Source of the DNA: Stercorarius parasiticus
Lineage: Eukaryota > Chordata > Aves > Charadriiformes > Stercorariidae
NCBI GenBank assembly: GCA_013396915.1
Contig: VWZL01002220.1
Span: 484,870 to 548,869 of the forward strand
Length of the DNA stretch: 64,000 nt
Reading direction: 5' to 3'
A model generated the notes under the pieces. That model made no database searches. It was given only the letters and a program-made list of their open reading frames with translations, and was not told the origin of the DNA. This document shows, piece by piece, positions 1 through 12,063 of the stretch (positions are counted from its first letter, which is position 1; each line of letters begins with the position of its first letter). Both the position numbers and the translations under genes were made by a program.

Positions 1-198
1 GCTTTTTGTCTGCAGAATCAAGTTGCTATTGTAAAGACCCACTGCTTGAAACTTCCCCAAGCCCAGTTGCCAGACTCATGATGCTGCAAAAACGTCAATA
101 CATACTGCCACCAAACTGCTCAGCTCTGCATTTCAGTGTAATGACTCTGGCAGAGATGCTGTTCCAATAGTCACGCAGATCAGTTGCAAAACACACAC

Positions 199-209
199 AA
201 AAAAAAAAA
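199..209. repeat. Poly-A run after a short CA repeat
   Basis: Eleven A residues follow ACACACAC. This is a simple low-complexity tract. No retroposed gene body is visible next to it. Confidence 0.7.
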
Positions 210-2326
210 GGGCAGTCTCGAATCAAGGTCTATAATTCATCTGGACTGAAGAAAAAGTTTGAGAGTAAACTCCATTTATTTTGCAGGCTTAACTTCTTAA
301 TTTGTTCTCCGGCGGGTTGTAGGGGTGTGCACAAGAGCACAGTTGTCTCTGTCTGTGTTGGTAGCATAGTTGTACTTCTGCACACCTGTAATTTCTTTCA
401 GTGGAAAGAGTTGCTCCCTTCACTTATGAGGCCAAGAGGAGGAAAAAAAAGCAACATGTAAAGTAGGAGCATCGCAGTAAATTCTGTAAATGACTCTGTC
501 AGCTGAACACGTGTGAGAAGTGACAGTGTGCAAAAGTTATATTTGTATTTCAAAACAATAGCAAATGCTGTAGAAACAAGAGTTGTAGACCTGTTCAGCT
601 GCACTGCATATCTATAGTCTGTCCTCATAGTTGCCTTTATAAAGTAAATACTTCTTGCTTCTACTCCATAACTCAAGAGCAGAAAACAAGAAGTCCACTG
701 ACCTTTTCCATAAACCAGCTGGGAATAGAAGTAGCAGTTTGATGTTGTAACCATGTTTTCCATTTTGTGTCGGTTGCACACCCTTACCGCATGAACCACT
801 GCAAAATTTAGAATTCTCTAGGTAATTACATTATTTAGTGTATTTTGTAAAGAAGTGAAGCAGTTTGCTCTTTCAGAAGAGATGTATCACCTGCAAAATA
901 AATACCCATGAATCATGAATTAACTGATGTTAGTGAAATTACCCTCCTCCCTACTTTCCCCCCTATTTTTATTTTTTCTGATCAGACCTTAAGACAGGTC
1001 TACACGTATTCAGCAGTCAAAGTTAAGAGTTTCAGGATATGGTCCACCTGCTGTGATAGAACTGCATTGATTGTTCCTCCTATGTGTAAATGAAAATGAG
1101 CATAAACAATAAAACGCTTTACTGTGTTCTCAAGAGTGTTTGGTAGCAATTGTGTGACTGAAAGGAGTATTTATTGGTTTACCTGGTTCTCAATATTGAC
1201 TTTTTAGGCAACGCTGATTTGATGAGTCACTCGCGAAAGCAATTGATGAAGGCTGAAATTGCAAGCTTCGATCAGTGGTTAGATTTTTAACAGGCAGCTT
1301 TGCTTTCATTCTAACCAGTACTGTTAGGTATAATTCTTATTATTTTCATATTATCCCAGGTTAAATTTTTAGGTGTTTTATTACAAATATTTTTATTACT
1401 CCATTAAAAGCAAACAAAACTTATTTTAGCACTTGGTGGATACTGTAATCAATGTTATTTTAAAACTGTATCTATGTATTTGAGATGGGGTATGTTATAA
1501 AGACTGGAGAAATCTTACATGATTTATCTACCTGTTATTCTTCAGAGAGTCATTGAAACAATAAGGATTTATTTACCATATTGAATAGTAAAGAAAGAAC
1601 CTGACCCTCTGTGCTTCTGAAGCTCCTATTAACTGGGGAAAATGTGGTCGTGGGCAGGAAAGAAGTCTGCAAGGTACAAATGAAAGTAGTGGAAAATAAA
1701 CATTTTCAGTAATTTGGAGAAATCCAGAACACTTACTGCAAAATCACATACTTCTAAAAAAGAGAACTGCTATACTATGCTTCTAGAAAGTACTCTCTGG
1801 AATCATTAAAGACAAATTTCATTAGAGGAATTTTCTAAAACACTCTCGTTTGATTGAAGTGCTTATATTCCTTTTAAATCTAGTTTTTTGCATACATGGT
1901 GTGAAAAAAGCAAGGAAGATAGCATCGAACAGTGCTTAACCCATTCTCGTTTGTCATTTTTTCCATCTTGTAGAATGAAATTTGTTTACCCCAAATTCTC
2001 AGTGAAATCACTAGGCTGCTTCTATGTCTCAAAATGGAAAATGATTCCGTAAAATGAGTATTTTCAGCGTTTCCACAGTGAATTGAGTCTTCTGTCAGTT
2101 TTACAAAGTTGCGTGACTTGGAGAGCACGAGGTTCAGGAGTTGGACTTTCCTGGTCCTCACACTGCTGGAGTATACCTTCATCATCAGCATCTGGCAGCA
2201 AAAGCTCCCGGCTCCCTGTTGTGATGTGAGGATTTTGCTGAGAAGCGGTAAAGCTAATTCATCAAGAAATTGTCCTTCCAAGTTTATGCTGAGGCTCTGA
2301 ACTTTCTGCACACGCAAACATTTCAG

Positions 2327-2491
2327 ATAACCACACTCGCTGTCGGGGAGACAGCCGATGTGAAAGCTGCACTGAGTGACTTGGGGCCAGAGGAGAGGAA
2401 GCTAACTGGAGCCCTGCTGAGATACCTTCTAGCTAAAGGCCTTGCAGCCTCGTCTAGCTCAGCAAACCGTTCCCGCAGGGAGCTGGGTGGA
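2327..2491 (+). other. Exon-like open segment, 55 codons, phase 0-0 (candidate)
   Basis: The segment is preceded by a modest acceptor (ACATTTCAG) and followed by GGA|GTGAGG. It is exactly 165 nt and open throughout. It reads as an amphipathic, helix-prone peptide containing LGPEERKLTGALLRYLLA. It is clearly more GC-rich than its surroundings. I do not recognise a family. Another frame on the opposite strand is also partly open. It could be an exon of an unknown gene, a long non-coding RNA exon, or chance. Confidence 0.2.
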
Positions 2492-3505
2492 GTGAGGGCA
2501 TGCATCTGTGCGCAGCGAAAGAGAAGAAATGTAGGGCAAACATCACTCAGTGCTGGGAAATATAAATACGTAAAACACATTCCATGCTTGGCGTAGTGTG
2601 TTTTAGGACAGGAAGGGTGGCCCATGTGAGCTGTTTGCATCTTTGTGACTGGTGGAGTGTGTCCTGGCTGAACCTGGGTTTTAAAAGATGTTAGGCTTCA
2701 GGGATGTGGCGGTAAAATTTTGACTTTCTGTGGAGAGGTCTGAGCACGTGGCCCTCCTCCCTATCTGCTCCCTTGTGTGCCTGATCACCTGGGCTCTGCC
2801 TCTGGAAGGGTGGAGCATCTGAGATTTTCAGTAGGAGAGGCTGTCCATTCTGTCCACCCGGTGTCCGTACTCCTGTGGAAGGGGCTCAGAGGACCCTGCC
2901 TCTTGGTGTTCTTTTGGCACAGGAACCTCCTCATGACCCTGCAGGTAAACTTCAAAGGTGCTTAAGCCCACGCTGTTTCAGCCTTTCGTTAGAGAAGCAG
3001 CATGCCTTCCTCTTATCTATTTATTTGTTGCATTGGGTGCAAACGTTGTTAAATGATGTTGTTGAGACAAATCTCCGCTGGGTGCTGAGGTTTGAAGTTG
3101 ATCGCACATTTGCAAACCTCATGCTTCCCATGTTTCATGGTAAGGGATATGTGCCCAATAGCGTTGCTGACTGCAAGCGCTGCGAGACATGCCACTGTTC
3201 AAGAGTAGCTGCAGTTGTGGGAGCAACTGTTTGCAGCCCCATAGCTGCACTATTTTCCTAGTATTCCTAAATTTTTCTTAAGAGGCATTTCTCACTCTTC
3301 CAATTTATAAAGCACAGATGCAGAATATAGAAATCGAGAGGGGAAATCCCTTGCAATGGACCTTCATACAGCCATGCAGCAGCCTACAAAGTTCTACGTC
3401 TTCTGCATGCATAAGAAAATGCTTTGACTAATGTGCCAAGGCTCCATGGGACAAAAGGGACTTCAACTAATTCTCTGGACGTTTGTACCATGTTCACTGC
3501 CTCAG

Positions 3506-3696
3506 CATCTGAGGAAGGTGGCCTGGCCTTCAGCCTCCAGCAGGGCCACTTGGAACAGCCCATTACCACACTCCTCTCCACCCCTGCCTGCAAAAAGCCA
3601 ACCTGCCTTCCATTAGGAGCACAGTCCCGTGGCTTTCTGGCTCACAGTTGCTGCTCCCATGCTCTCTTGGTCAGAAAGGACTGGATATTGTCAGAA
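3506..3696 (+). other. Exon-like open segment, 191 nt (candidate)
   Basis: A pyrimidine-rich acceptor ending CTGCCTCAG precedes it, and the donor GAA|GTAAGC follows. One frame is open across all 63 codons with no family resemblance; a second plus frame is also open over much of it, which weakens the case. It lies in a GC-richer patch. It may be a non-coding RNA exon or chance. Confidence 0.15.
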
Positions 3697-5545
3697 GTAA
3701 GCACATTTACCTAAAAATCTATATCAGTCTAAAGCAATTCTTTCAGGGAATGAAGTGAAAAACCAAGCAGTAGTAACATCAGAGAACAAGCATGGTCATT
3801 TGCAACAGCAAATAGGGCTGAGCATCATGGCTGAGGGCAGTTCTGTGTTCAAATGGTGAAATCTCATTCAAATTGAAAGTGCAGCAGGGACTGAAGAACA
3901 GATTTCTCCACCAAAGAGAACCTGTGGCAAAGAAAGAGGACAAGGAAGTGGTCTCTAAGCTTTGACCTGGGTGTAAGGAAAAAAAAACCCAGGATTACTA
4001 CTCCCAGCTCTCAGGACTCCAAGCAGACAGGTGAGCAAATATAGTTTCAGAGAGAAGAACTGTACCCAGAGAGATGTAGGAAAATTACAGGTGTGCATTT
4101 ATGCAATAAAATAGCCACTACTTATCATGTGTTAGGAACCTTTTTGTCCTTAGGGGGACCACCCATATTTGAGATGTATGCTTAATAACCTGTGTACATC
4201 AGGACAGAAAGGTTTGTGGTTTATATTACTTTGATAAAAAAAGAGGGGATTTACATATTCCAGCAATTAGTACCTAAACGAAAACACATACACTGTTTAA
4301 GCGAACTCTCCTACAGCAGTGAGTCTGGCTGACAATAATAATGAGCGTGAAATATTTAAGCCCAGAATGATCGTATAGAAAGAAAAGCAAGCAGAAAATG
4401 AAGCTTTTTAATCAATCATGTATTAAGCTGGAAAGATGTAATGTAACAGGCAACTCAATAGGTGAGGTGAGGAGATCCACAGGATATCAAATTTACAATA
4501 TAGAGATCAAAATCTCTTACTGAGTCATTTTCAAGAGCCCGAGAAAGAAAATCTTTGCTGTTCTTCTCAGAGATCAAACTCCTTGCAGTCATCCTTATAA
4601 AGGGACAAGACTTTCTTATTGTCTTTATACAAATAATGATTTGAAGGCTACAAAACAGACAGAGTTCATGGCTGCAGGGCTTTCACTGAGTAATCATATG
4701 TTCTCTCTTTTAGGCTGAATGGTTGTAGAAAAATAGGAAAGACAGGAACAGGGGATGATTATGTAAAATAACCCCTTTTTGGCATTTCTTTCCTTATACG
4801 AAACTGAGGCAAAAACCAGAATATCAGGAAAAAAACAAGATCTGGAAATTTTAGGCATTAATGAGCTTACATTAGATTTCAGGAACATGTTTAGGGTAGA
4901 ATGGGGCAAAAATAATAAATACGTTTCCAGAATTCAGAGAAGTGGAAATTAAATTAGATGTTTCCATACGTCCAGATGCCTCAGGTGTTCCACAATTCTA
5001 ATACTAGTTTCATAATATCATTTCTAAAAATCTTGATATTCCCAGACATGTTAATATTAACATTTATTAATATTTATACCTGCTTTTATATTAAGGCATA
5101 CACTTCCCAATCCCAAGCTCATTCGCTCTTTTTCCTGTAGCTTTTAAATGTCAATTACTTTGTGCTGTTTTCTACCTGCACACTGTGTTTAAAACATGAA
5201 CCTCATTTGGACCCAGCTCTCTAAAATCCAGTCCCTGAAAGGATGAGAAACGTTGTTTTCAAAAGGAGTATTAGGATCAGTACATTTAAGAGAATTAGTG
5301 CAAAAGCAAGCAAGGTTCCTGATTCTTATTCACAGGAAAAGACTGTCCTTCCCTGAACTCGATTCCTAGAAAAATGTGCTGTAGAACTGAAGAACACAGA
5401 TACGACTTAAGCTGGACCATAAGTGCAGACGTACAAAACAGCCAGGTGTTTGGGCAGCAGAAGGAACGCTGCCCAGAACGAGTGCTAAGCTCGTTACTGG
5501 GGTGGGTCTCTCCGACCCACCAGGGACATACCAAAAATCTGCATT

Positions 5546-5990
5546 TAGAATCATAGAACGTGTTGGGATAGAAGGGACCTTTAAAGGTCATCTAGTCCAA
5601 CCCCCCTGCAGTAAGCAGGGACTTCTTCAACTAGATCAGGTTGCTCAGAGCCTCATCCAGCCTGGCCTTGAATGTCTCCAGGGATAGGGCCTCCACCACC
5701 TCTCTGGGCAACATGTTCCAGTGTCTCACCACCCTCATTGTAAAGAACATCTTCCTAATGTCTAATCTAAACCTACCCTGCTCTAGTCTAGAACCATTGC
5801 CCCTCATCCTGTTGCTGCATGCCCTTGCAAACAGCCCCTCCCCAGCTTTCTTGTAGGCCCCCTTCAGGTACTGGAAGGCTGCTATAAGGTCTTCCTGGAG
5901 CCTTCTCTTCTCCAGGGTGAACAACCGCAACTCTCTCCGCCTGTCTTCATAGGAGAGATGCTCCAGTCCTTTGGTCATCTTCATTGAGTC
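5546..5990 (-). mobile_element. CR1 LINE, 5'-truncated 3' end
   Basis: Read on the minus strand, this is the 3' end of a chicken-repeat-1 (CR1) non-LTR retrotransposon. On the plus strand it opens with TAGAATCATAGAA, the complement of the CR1 3' repeat, followed by the usual 3' UTR. A 118-codon open frame (5,631-5,984) is the C-terminal tail of ORF2, with the blocks [37 protein letters not shown] and NMLPREVVEALSLETFKARL. Like most CR1 copies it is 5' truncated and lacks endonuclease and reverse transcriptase, so it cannot move by itself. Confidence 0.95.
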
Positions 5991-6164
5991 CAGAAAGATT
6001 CAAAGGATCTGGCAAGGAGCGAAGGGCAGGGAGAGCTTCAGGAGCAGTTTATAAGTAAGAGATGGTGAGGGAACCCATGTGTCCAGGGGCCCCATGGACT
6101 ATCTCTCCCCTGGGATTGGATGGCCCTGGCTCAGGGCAGCTCCAACACAACACAGCCACGTGGC
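5991..6164. other. Short GC-richer spacer
   Basis: This joins the CR1 copy to the CA-rich array. It holds no recognisable gene or repeat. Confidence 0.4.
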
Positions 6165-7020
6165 CATGGATCCAGCTACTGGGAGGACTGTGTTAGGGGA
6201 GCCAAAACCAGTAGCCTGGTAGAGGGAAGGCTGCACAGCTCCATGCCCCAGATCCAACCAGTAGTGAGGCTTAGCGTGTATTCCCAAGTACGTGCATACA
6301 CATGCGCAACACATACATATGCACAGTGCCAGCCACACATAACACAGGCAGACACAGTGCTCACAGCAACACAAACAGCACCAATGGCCTCACAGTGCTC
6401 ACCTCTCTGGCTAATCAGGGTGGAGGTCCACTAGTAAGAATATATATATGTACACACACATATGTACAGGGTGGATTGCTTCAGCAGCTAGGCTCAGACA
6501 CCGGATCCCAGTCTCCACGATTGCTGGTACCTGGACATATGAGCCCTCAATGCTGTAGCCTCACTCCAGCTGCTGGTACATACACACACATCGCGTGTAC
6601 ACACACATATTCACGCACGCATGCATGACCATACGCCCATTAAAGATGCCACAATAGTTGTCCTTGGATACCTCGTCCATCCAGCAGCTCACTTTGGATT
6701 CTTGCTCTTCCATGATGCCTTGCTCCTAGACATATAGACACACAAACAGAGCTCTCTGGCAGCTGGCTGGGGCTCCCCATGTCCCTCTGGTAGCCAGCTC
6801 CTACTGTGGTCTCACCCTTAGAGGCACACGTGCACACACACACATATGGCTCCCAGGGCTCCTCCCCTTCTCTCCAGCTACTCTGGCTTGATCTTCACGA
6901 ATGATCACCCATTCACTCACACTGGCCTGTCCAGTTCTTGCACTACAGACACACAGCCCCTCCCACCCACCATCCCACTCCAGTTACTGGCTGTTAGACC
7001 TCCAGTTGCACACAGAACAG
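6165..7020. repeat. Degenerate CA-rich tandem array, about 200-bp period
   Basis: Blocks combining CAGCT(A/G)CTGG-like words, ACATAT words and CACACACATATG-like runs recur. Examples are the matching stretches TGGACATATGAG near 6,533 and TAGACATATAGAC near 6,727, with a weaker third copy near 6,940, and CA runs near 6,300, 6,455, 6,580, 6,605 and 6,835. The spacing is roughly 195-210 bp and identity between copies is low. GC content is above the flanks. It could be a decayed minisatellite or part of an old LTR-type element; I cannot assign a family. The open frames here are driven by CA/GT repeats. Confidence 0.45.
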
Positions 7021-8394
7021 AGAAGACCTGACAGACTGCGTGACTGATCAGGCACAGGGTATGGCCAGGCAACCCTGCCAACCAGCCCTTGTTTACACAG
7101 AGCCAGCCCTTTTATCCCTTTATCACTCCATCATCTTGTTTGTTGCTACACTTGTTCCTCCCCAAATGACCTCGAGCCCTCCCTTTCCTCACCTTTAGTT
7201 CCTCCACTAAACATCCAACTGTAAGTCTTGTGTTACCCCCAAATGTTTTTCCCTTGTATCTCGTAATGCATCCCATACCCCTAGGTAGTAATCTCCCCGA
7301 GTCTGAAAGGTGCTCCTGTTGACTCATTGTGATGGGTTTCATCCTGGACACAGGGACTGAGGCACCCCTGGGACAGCTCTGGGAAGGACCCAGACAGGCC
7401 ATACCTTCCTCTGAGTCCTCAATTTGTGTTCCTCAGGACCACCTGCAGTTGTGCCCCTGTGCTTTTCTGGGTTTCTGGAGGTGGGCATTTGATGACCTTG
7501 TGGAGGGTATTATTTGGTTTCCCCCACCTGCCATTGTCTCTGTGCTCATTTCTAGGCACGCAGATGAGCTTTTTAGCATGTAACCTAACATTTTACTTCC
7601 TTCAGAAAAAAATGAGAAGGGAAATAGCTGGCAGCCACTGCTCCAGATGTCAGAAGACTAAATTTCTAATATAGGTTGAACTAATTAGACTGTCAGAAAT
7701 TACCTACCAATATATAGCAAGAGCATAAAAAAAAATCTGTTGTGAAGCCTTCATGCTGAATGAATGTATAGACACCATAGGCAAAGTATGATTATTCAGA
7801 TGGCCACTAAGCAATCTTCAACAGCTCAAATGAGTATTTCAGAGCTATTTTCTGGTTTGAGACCTTGAAGAACAATTGTCTTTGTGTGTCAGGTCAGAGC
7901 TAGATCTTGCATATCCCAAGTTTAGATCTTACATATCAGACAGATAGATCTGAAGGGCCTTTGTGCAGTTTTCTGCACTTTAATGAATTCCACACTAATG
8001 GAAAAGATGATTGAAGGAGTCATCATCATAAGTTAATCAGTCTCTTTCATTTCTGTACTTGTGCTTTGGCTATAATTTTAGCAGGAGCTACCATTAGTTC
8101 CTTATGAGATATTACCAGTAAGGCACTGGACAAGTATTGGTGCCTGGGCAATGTACTCACACACTTAAATATATTTCTGAGCAGTATATTTACATACAAC
8201 GAAATCAAGAGTCCAATGACTTCCTTGTTTTTAAACATGAGTGAGAGGTGATTGCTAAAGTTTGTGATTCAGGGACTCACAGGAACCTTGGGGAGAGGCA
8301 CTGTCCTCCTCCTGGACAACAGCCAAGTCCCACAGATGTGTTTGAGACATACAGTATTCAACATTTTCACTAGAGAGGCTGGAAAAATCAGTGA
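7021..8394. other. Unique non-coding sequence
   Basis: No gene is recognised. A 15-bp word (TAGATCTT-CATATC) occurs twice with one mismatch at 7,901-7,915 and 7,923-7,937. The part from about 8,250 may belong to the old CR1 relic that follows, but is too decayed to place. Confidence 0.45.
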
Positions 8395-8700
8395 GGAAAG
8401 ACAAGCGATGCTGAGAAGGGCAAAATAATGTAACACGGGAAAAATAATCCTGCCCGTGAATGCACAGTAAAATCACAAAAATACTTATTTTGGACACACT
8501 GGGGACACCGTTCTGTGAAAACAACCGCAGTCAAAAGAGCAGACAAAAGATTGCGTATAGAAAACAAGGCAGAAGACAGCATTGTTTCATTTTTTAAATT
8601 CCCGTGTCCTGTATCCTGCATACTACGAGAAGGTCAAACCTGCCTCAGAAATTATATAGTAGAACTAGAAAACATCGAAGAAAACAAAGAGTGTCATCAG
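8395..8700 (+). mobile_element. Ancient CR1-clade LINE relic (C-terminal ORF2 region)
   Basis: Read on the plus strand, several short blocks fall in the order expected downstream of the reverse-transcriptase core in old amniote CR1 elements. AK*CNTGKNNPA (8,420-8,455) corresponds to the CKVMHIGKNNP block. VKTTAVKRADKRL (from 8,515) corresponds to the SLKTS...AVKKANRML block. IENKAEDSI corresponds to IENKTENIL. At nucleotide level CTCAGAAATTATATAG and AACTAGAAAACATCGAAG correspond to the LKKDILALEKVQ block. Stops and indels are present, so it is a dead copy, much older than the avian-type 3' ends in the window. It overlaps the 163-codon frame at 8,515-9,006, whose initiator would be GTG. The match is from memory of the family, not a computed alignment. 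Confidence 0.7.
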
Positions 8701-11700
8701 GGTGTGTCTGAAGCCTCTTTTGGACACAAGATATCCTGCACTCTGGCTACCAAAATAGCTGAGATGATGCTTGAGGCTTCCTCTTTGTACCAGGCAAAGA
8801 CAATTCAACAGAAAGGCAAGGGAAAGCAGGCAGATTCAGAGTACAACCATAACTACAGGAAACAACACATTTCTGAATGTGGTTCCGCTCAGTCTGATTA
8901 CACTGTGCCTGAAAATCCCGAGGAAGCATTTCTGACACTTTTCTTGTCTCTAGTTGTACTGAGGAATGCTGATTTCCCAGCCCAGCCTGCCCTGCTTCTG
9001 CATTAGGTGGAGAGGAATTAAAGCCCTTGCCTATTCTGCTGGTTTCCTGGCCATGACTCCCTAAGTTGCAGCTAAACATGGACACTGAATGGCACAATAA
9101 AAATCACATTCAAATGAAGCATCACCTTAGGTCTTTTAGGGTGGGCATCTAAGGAATGGGGTTTCTGGAGCTGGGAGGCTGCTTAGAAAGTCTAGGGCTG
9201 AGTTCCTAATGCTCTGGGTTATTAAATGGGTCTCTACACATACAGAAGAACGGAATATTTGAAAAAAATTATCATCCTGCAATTTCCCAGAACTGAGGAC
9301 TCAAGGGTATTATAAGGAAAGAAGGCTCACACACGTGTCTCTGTATTCTTCCTCATCTCTACACAATTAAAGGGCATTAGCTTTCATTTATGAAGGAAGG
9401 ATTTTATCTCTTCTGTCTTTAATTAAATCACAGACCTTCTCACTAGTTCATAAATCGGAGCTGCCATAACTCAGCTCCCACAGAAAACAGTTGGATGTCA
9501 ACACCCTGTAGGATACTCTTGCCCAACTAGTCTCTTAAATTGCAGTATTTATTTCAATTAAATAAGAGGTAGTGGTACTGGGAGTTTTACATTTTGCTAT
9601 AGGAACAGTGAATTGATTTCTGCCTGAATGACAGGTTTCAGTCACACTTCAGTTACAGGACGCAAAATATTCCGAGAGTTTTGTCAGCAGATATAATTGA
9701 GTTCCTTTAATCAGTCTTGGGGTAAGATCCTAAAGGGATTCCACTTGGCTTTTTCCAAGCTGCATGGTTAATAGTTCATTTAATAGAAGGAGGTTCTTCA
9801 CTTTCTTTCAACTTCCTTTACATATGGGATTTTTTGCCTGAGTAATGTATGTGGATTAAATCCTTGAATTGGCTACAGACAATACTGCTTAAAGGACAAG
9901 AATTCAGACCCATCGTTTAAAAACTGAACGATGCAGTGTTTCCCATTGCATTTAATGAAGCAGGTGTTCCTAAGCAGAGGAGCAACACTGGGGTTTGCAT
10001 GTATGCAGACTAGTTTTATAAGAAAAAAGTGGAGATTTTTAATGCTTTTCAAGTAATCCTAAGCGTTCTCTTCAGTTGAAGTTTTTAAACTCACCTTTTT
10101 CAAATGCAGGCTTCGTGCCCTTCCTTTTACAAATGTCTTATGTATTCCTAAAAAAATGACTTATGAAGCTGAAAATTATGAGAAAAGAATATCAAAAAGG
10201 ACTGTCGATACTGGCGAGGAAAAGGATATCTTCTGTAAAAGATTGCCTGAATGTGGCAGTAGCTCTTTATCTGAGGGACCTGCATTTATCAACACGAGTG
10301 CTTCCAAGTCCCAAAGAAAACTTTCAGGGCTAAAAGACTCAGTTAGCTCAAGACTTCACATTCTCTGATCCACTAGATCAGTAAAGAAGTACAGTTTTTC
10401 AGTACTGTTGCACAGTTCATGTTGGCAAGTATTGTTTTCATTTAATATCTGAGATTACTGCAATTTTTCGTTCATGTAATGCATAAAAGGCTGCTGAATG
10501 CAGTGGAGGCGATACCACTCCCTTTGACTGAGGGAGCATGTGCTCCATTAGTGAGCAAGATTCACTATTTGGGAATGATTTTATACCCCTGACTGCCAGC
10601 AGCCAGTGATATTACAGCTGTAAATCAGTCAGCGCTCTGGCCAGAAAGCTGGGGACTTTCAGGAGTAAACCCAGTCATACAGGTCCATCAGTTGTGCTTG
10701 GGCTGTATCTTACACACCACGGGGAGGGGATGATGTGACTCCTCAACCAGCCGGCTCACACTGCTGGAGTTCAGGATCCATCCCACAGAGCCAGGCGGCC
10801 CCACACAAGGATGGGAAGGTCCTATGAAATGCTGGTGGGGGCAGAAGTGGGACTGAGGGGGCTGCTTTCCTGCCCCCCGCTATGGTAGCCCATCTTGGGT
10901 CAGCAGTGGTGCCTGAGATGGTTCCTGCTGCTGCTGGGGAAGAGGTACGCCCAGCTCCCGTTTCCTCAGAAAGAGGCACAGGGATTTGGGAAAGGACTTG
11001 GCAAGCAGCCCAGGAATAAGGAAGGTGGAGAAAAATGCTTTTTCCTTCATTTAGTCAGCATCTGGCAGAGGCAGGGCAGGGTGCCTGTCTGAAGGACAGC
11101 TGATGTTTAGTACCAGCCATGTCTTTGAGTGTCTGGACACTTATATCATGATGTTGTGATCAAAAAGAAACGATAGATAGATAAATACATTTTTATTGCC
11201 TGACCCCTGTGAGCAGCTTAACAGCTTGTTTTCCCATTCTCACTGCATATAAGAAGATGTTTCATGAATTAAATTTTTCTTTGAAATGCTGAAATTCAGT
11301 GCAAGGCAATCTCTCAACACAACTGCTGAGACCTCCTGCCCCAGGGAAAATAGTTTCTGTTCTGCTCCCCACGTTTCACCTTCACAAGGACACCGGAGGC
11401 TTTGCTAGCCCCAGTGGTTGCCCAAGCTGTATTACACAGTGCTCCTCCCCTGCATCAAGTCCGTGTCACCCACCACAGCACCCATCCCATGTGTACTGCC
11501 CCACGCCTCAGATGCCCTGGGGCCCTGTAGCAGTGTGCTGCTCAAGAGACACTATCAAGTGGATGTGGGAGCAGAAGACTGGGTTGTTTTGGACCTGCTA
11601 AGTGTCCGTGTCTCAGATCCTCTCTGTTAAGGAAGACAATAATAACAGTCTTCTTTCTCTGGGGAAATAAGCATTATTATCATCCTATACTTTTCAGAAC

Positions 11701-12063
11701 GTGTTTGTGTCAGTCCTAGGAGAACTGATTTACAAGGGAGTAGGAATTCATCAGAGTACTCACATGATTTGGCCCTTAGTGTTTCAGAAACAAAAAACGA
11801 TGACAGTTGCAGCCTCCCACCCCATCCACAGTTGCAGAAAACGTGATATAGGATGACAGACAGGATTTTTAATCCTTTTGGCTTCAGATTATGTTCTATT
11901 CTGGCCTGTTGCAGCCCAGACCCAAAGGTTCAGAACCCACAGTGCTCTTTTCAATTCCTGTCACATCCCTCTTTGTACCTCAAAGTGAATTCTCTGCTGT
12001 CAGCTACCTTTTTCTGTGTTTCAGGATACAGTGCAAAATGATGCAGAGAGCAGCTGGTGATTT
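8701..12063. other. Unique non-coding sequence
   Basis: No gene is recognised. There are GC-richer patches at about 10,730-10,960 and 11,330-11,600. The open frames there have no family resemblance and no clear initiator context. An acceptor-like tract (TTTTTCTGTGTTTCAG) lies just before 12,026, with no convincing partner donor. Confidence 0.5.

Larger units (their letters stand above)
1..5545. other. Non-coding flank with no recognised gene
   Basis: No open frame here resembles a family I know. The longest frames (minus 1,880-2,317 and 398-799) begin at TTG or GTG and look like chance. The sequence is AT-rich except for GC-richer patches near 2,390-2,520, 2,750-2,950 and 3,500-3,690; segments in these patches with splice-like borders are described separately. 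A short CA run followed by an A run lies at 191-209. This could be intergenic DNA or part of a large intron. Confidence 0.55.

Noticed and set aside
398..799. 133-codon minus-strand frame with a hydrophobic C-terminus
   Set aside because: It starts at GTG, has biased AT-rich composition and no recognisable family; it is consistent with chance in this amount of sequence.
1880..2317. 145-codon minus-strand open frame as a gene
   Set aside because: The first codon is TTG, no family resemblance is visible, and other frames over the same DNA are also open.
2923..2944. 22-nt block between TTTTGGCACAG and CAG|GTAAAC as a microexon
   Set aside because: Both sites look good, but such close pairs are expected by chance and no partner exons support it.
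5641..5856. Plus-strand open frame inside the CR1 copy, and similar ones at 12,187, 37,603 and 60,136
   Set aside because: These are antisense shadows of the CR1 ORF2 tail; the same peptide pattern recurs in each copy.
6099..6628. Overlapping open frames in the CA-rich array
   Set aside because: Repeating His/Thr/Tyr or Cys/Val patterns come from CA/GT runs and not from coding selection.
8515..9006. 163-codon plus-strand open frame as a protein-coding gene
   Set aside because: It starts at GTG, has no ATG until far inside, matches no domain, and its first 60 codons lie on an old CR1 relic.
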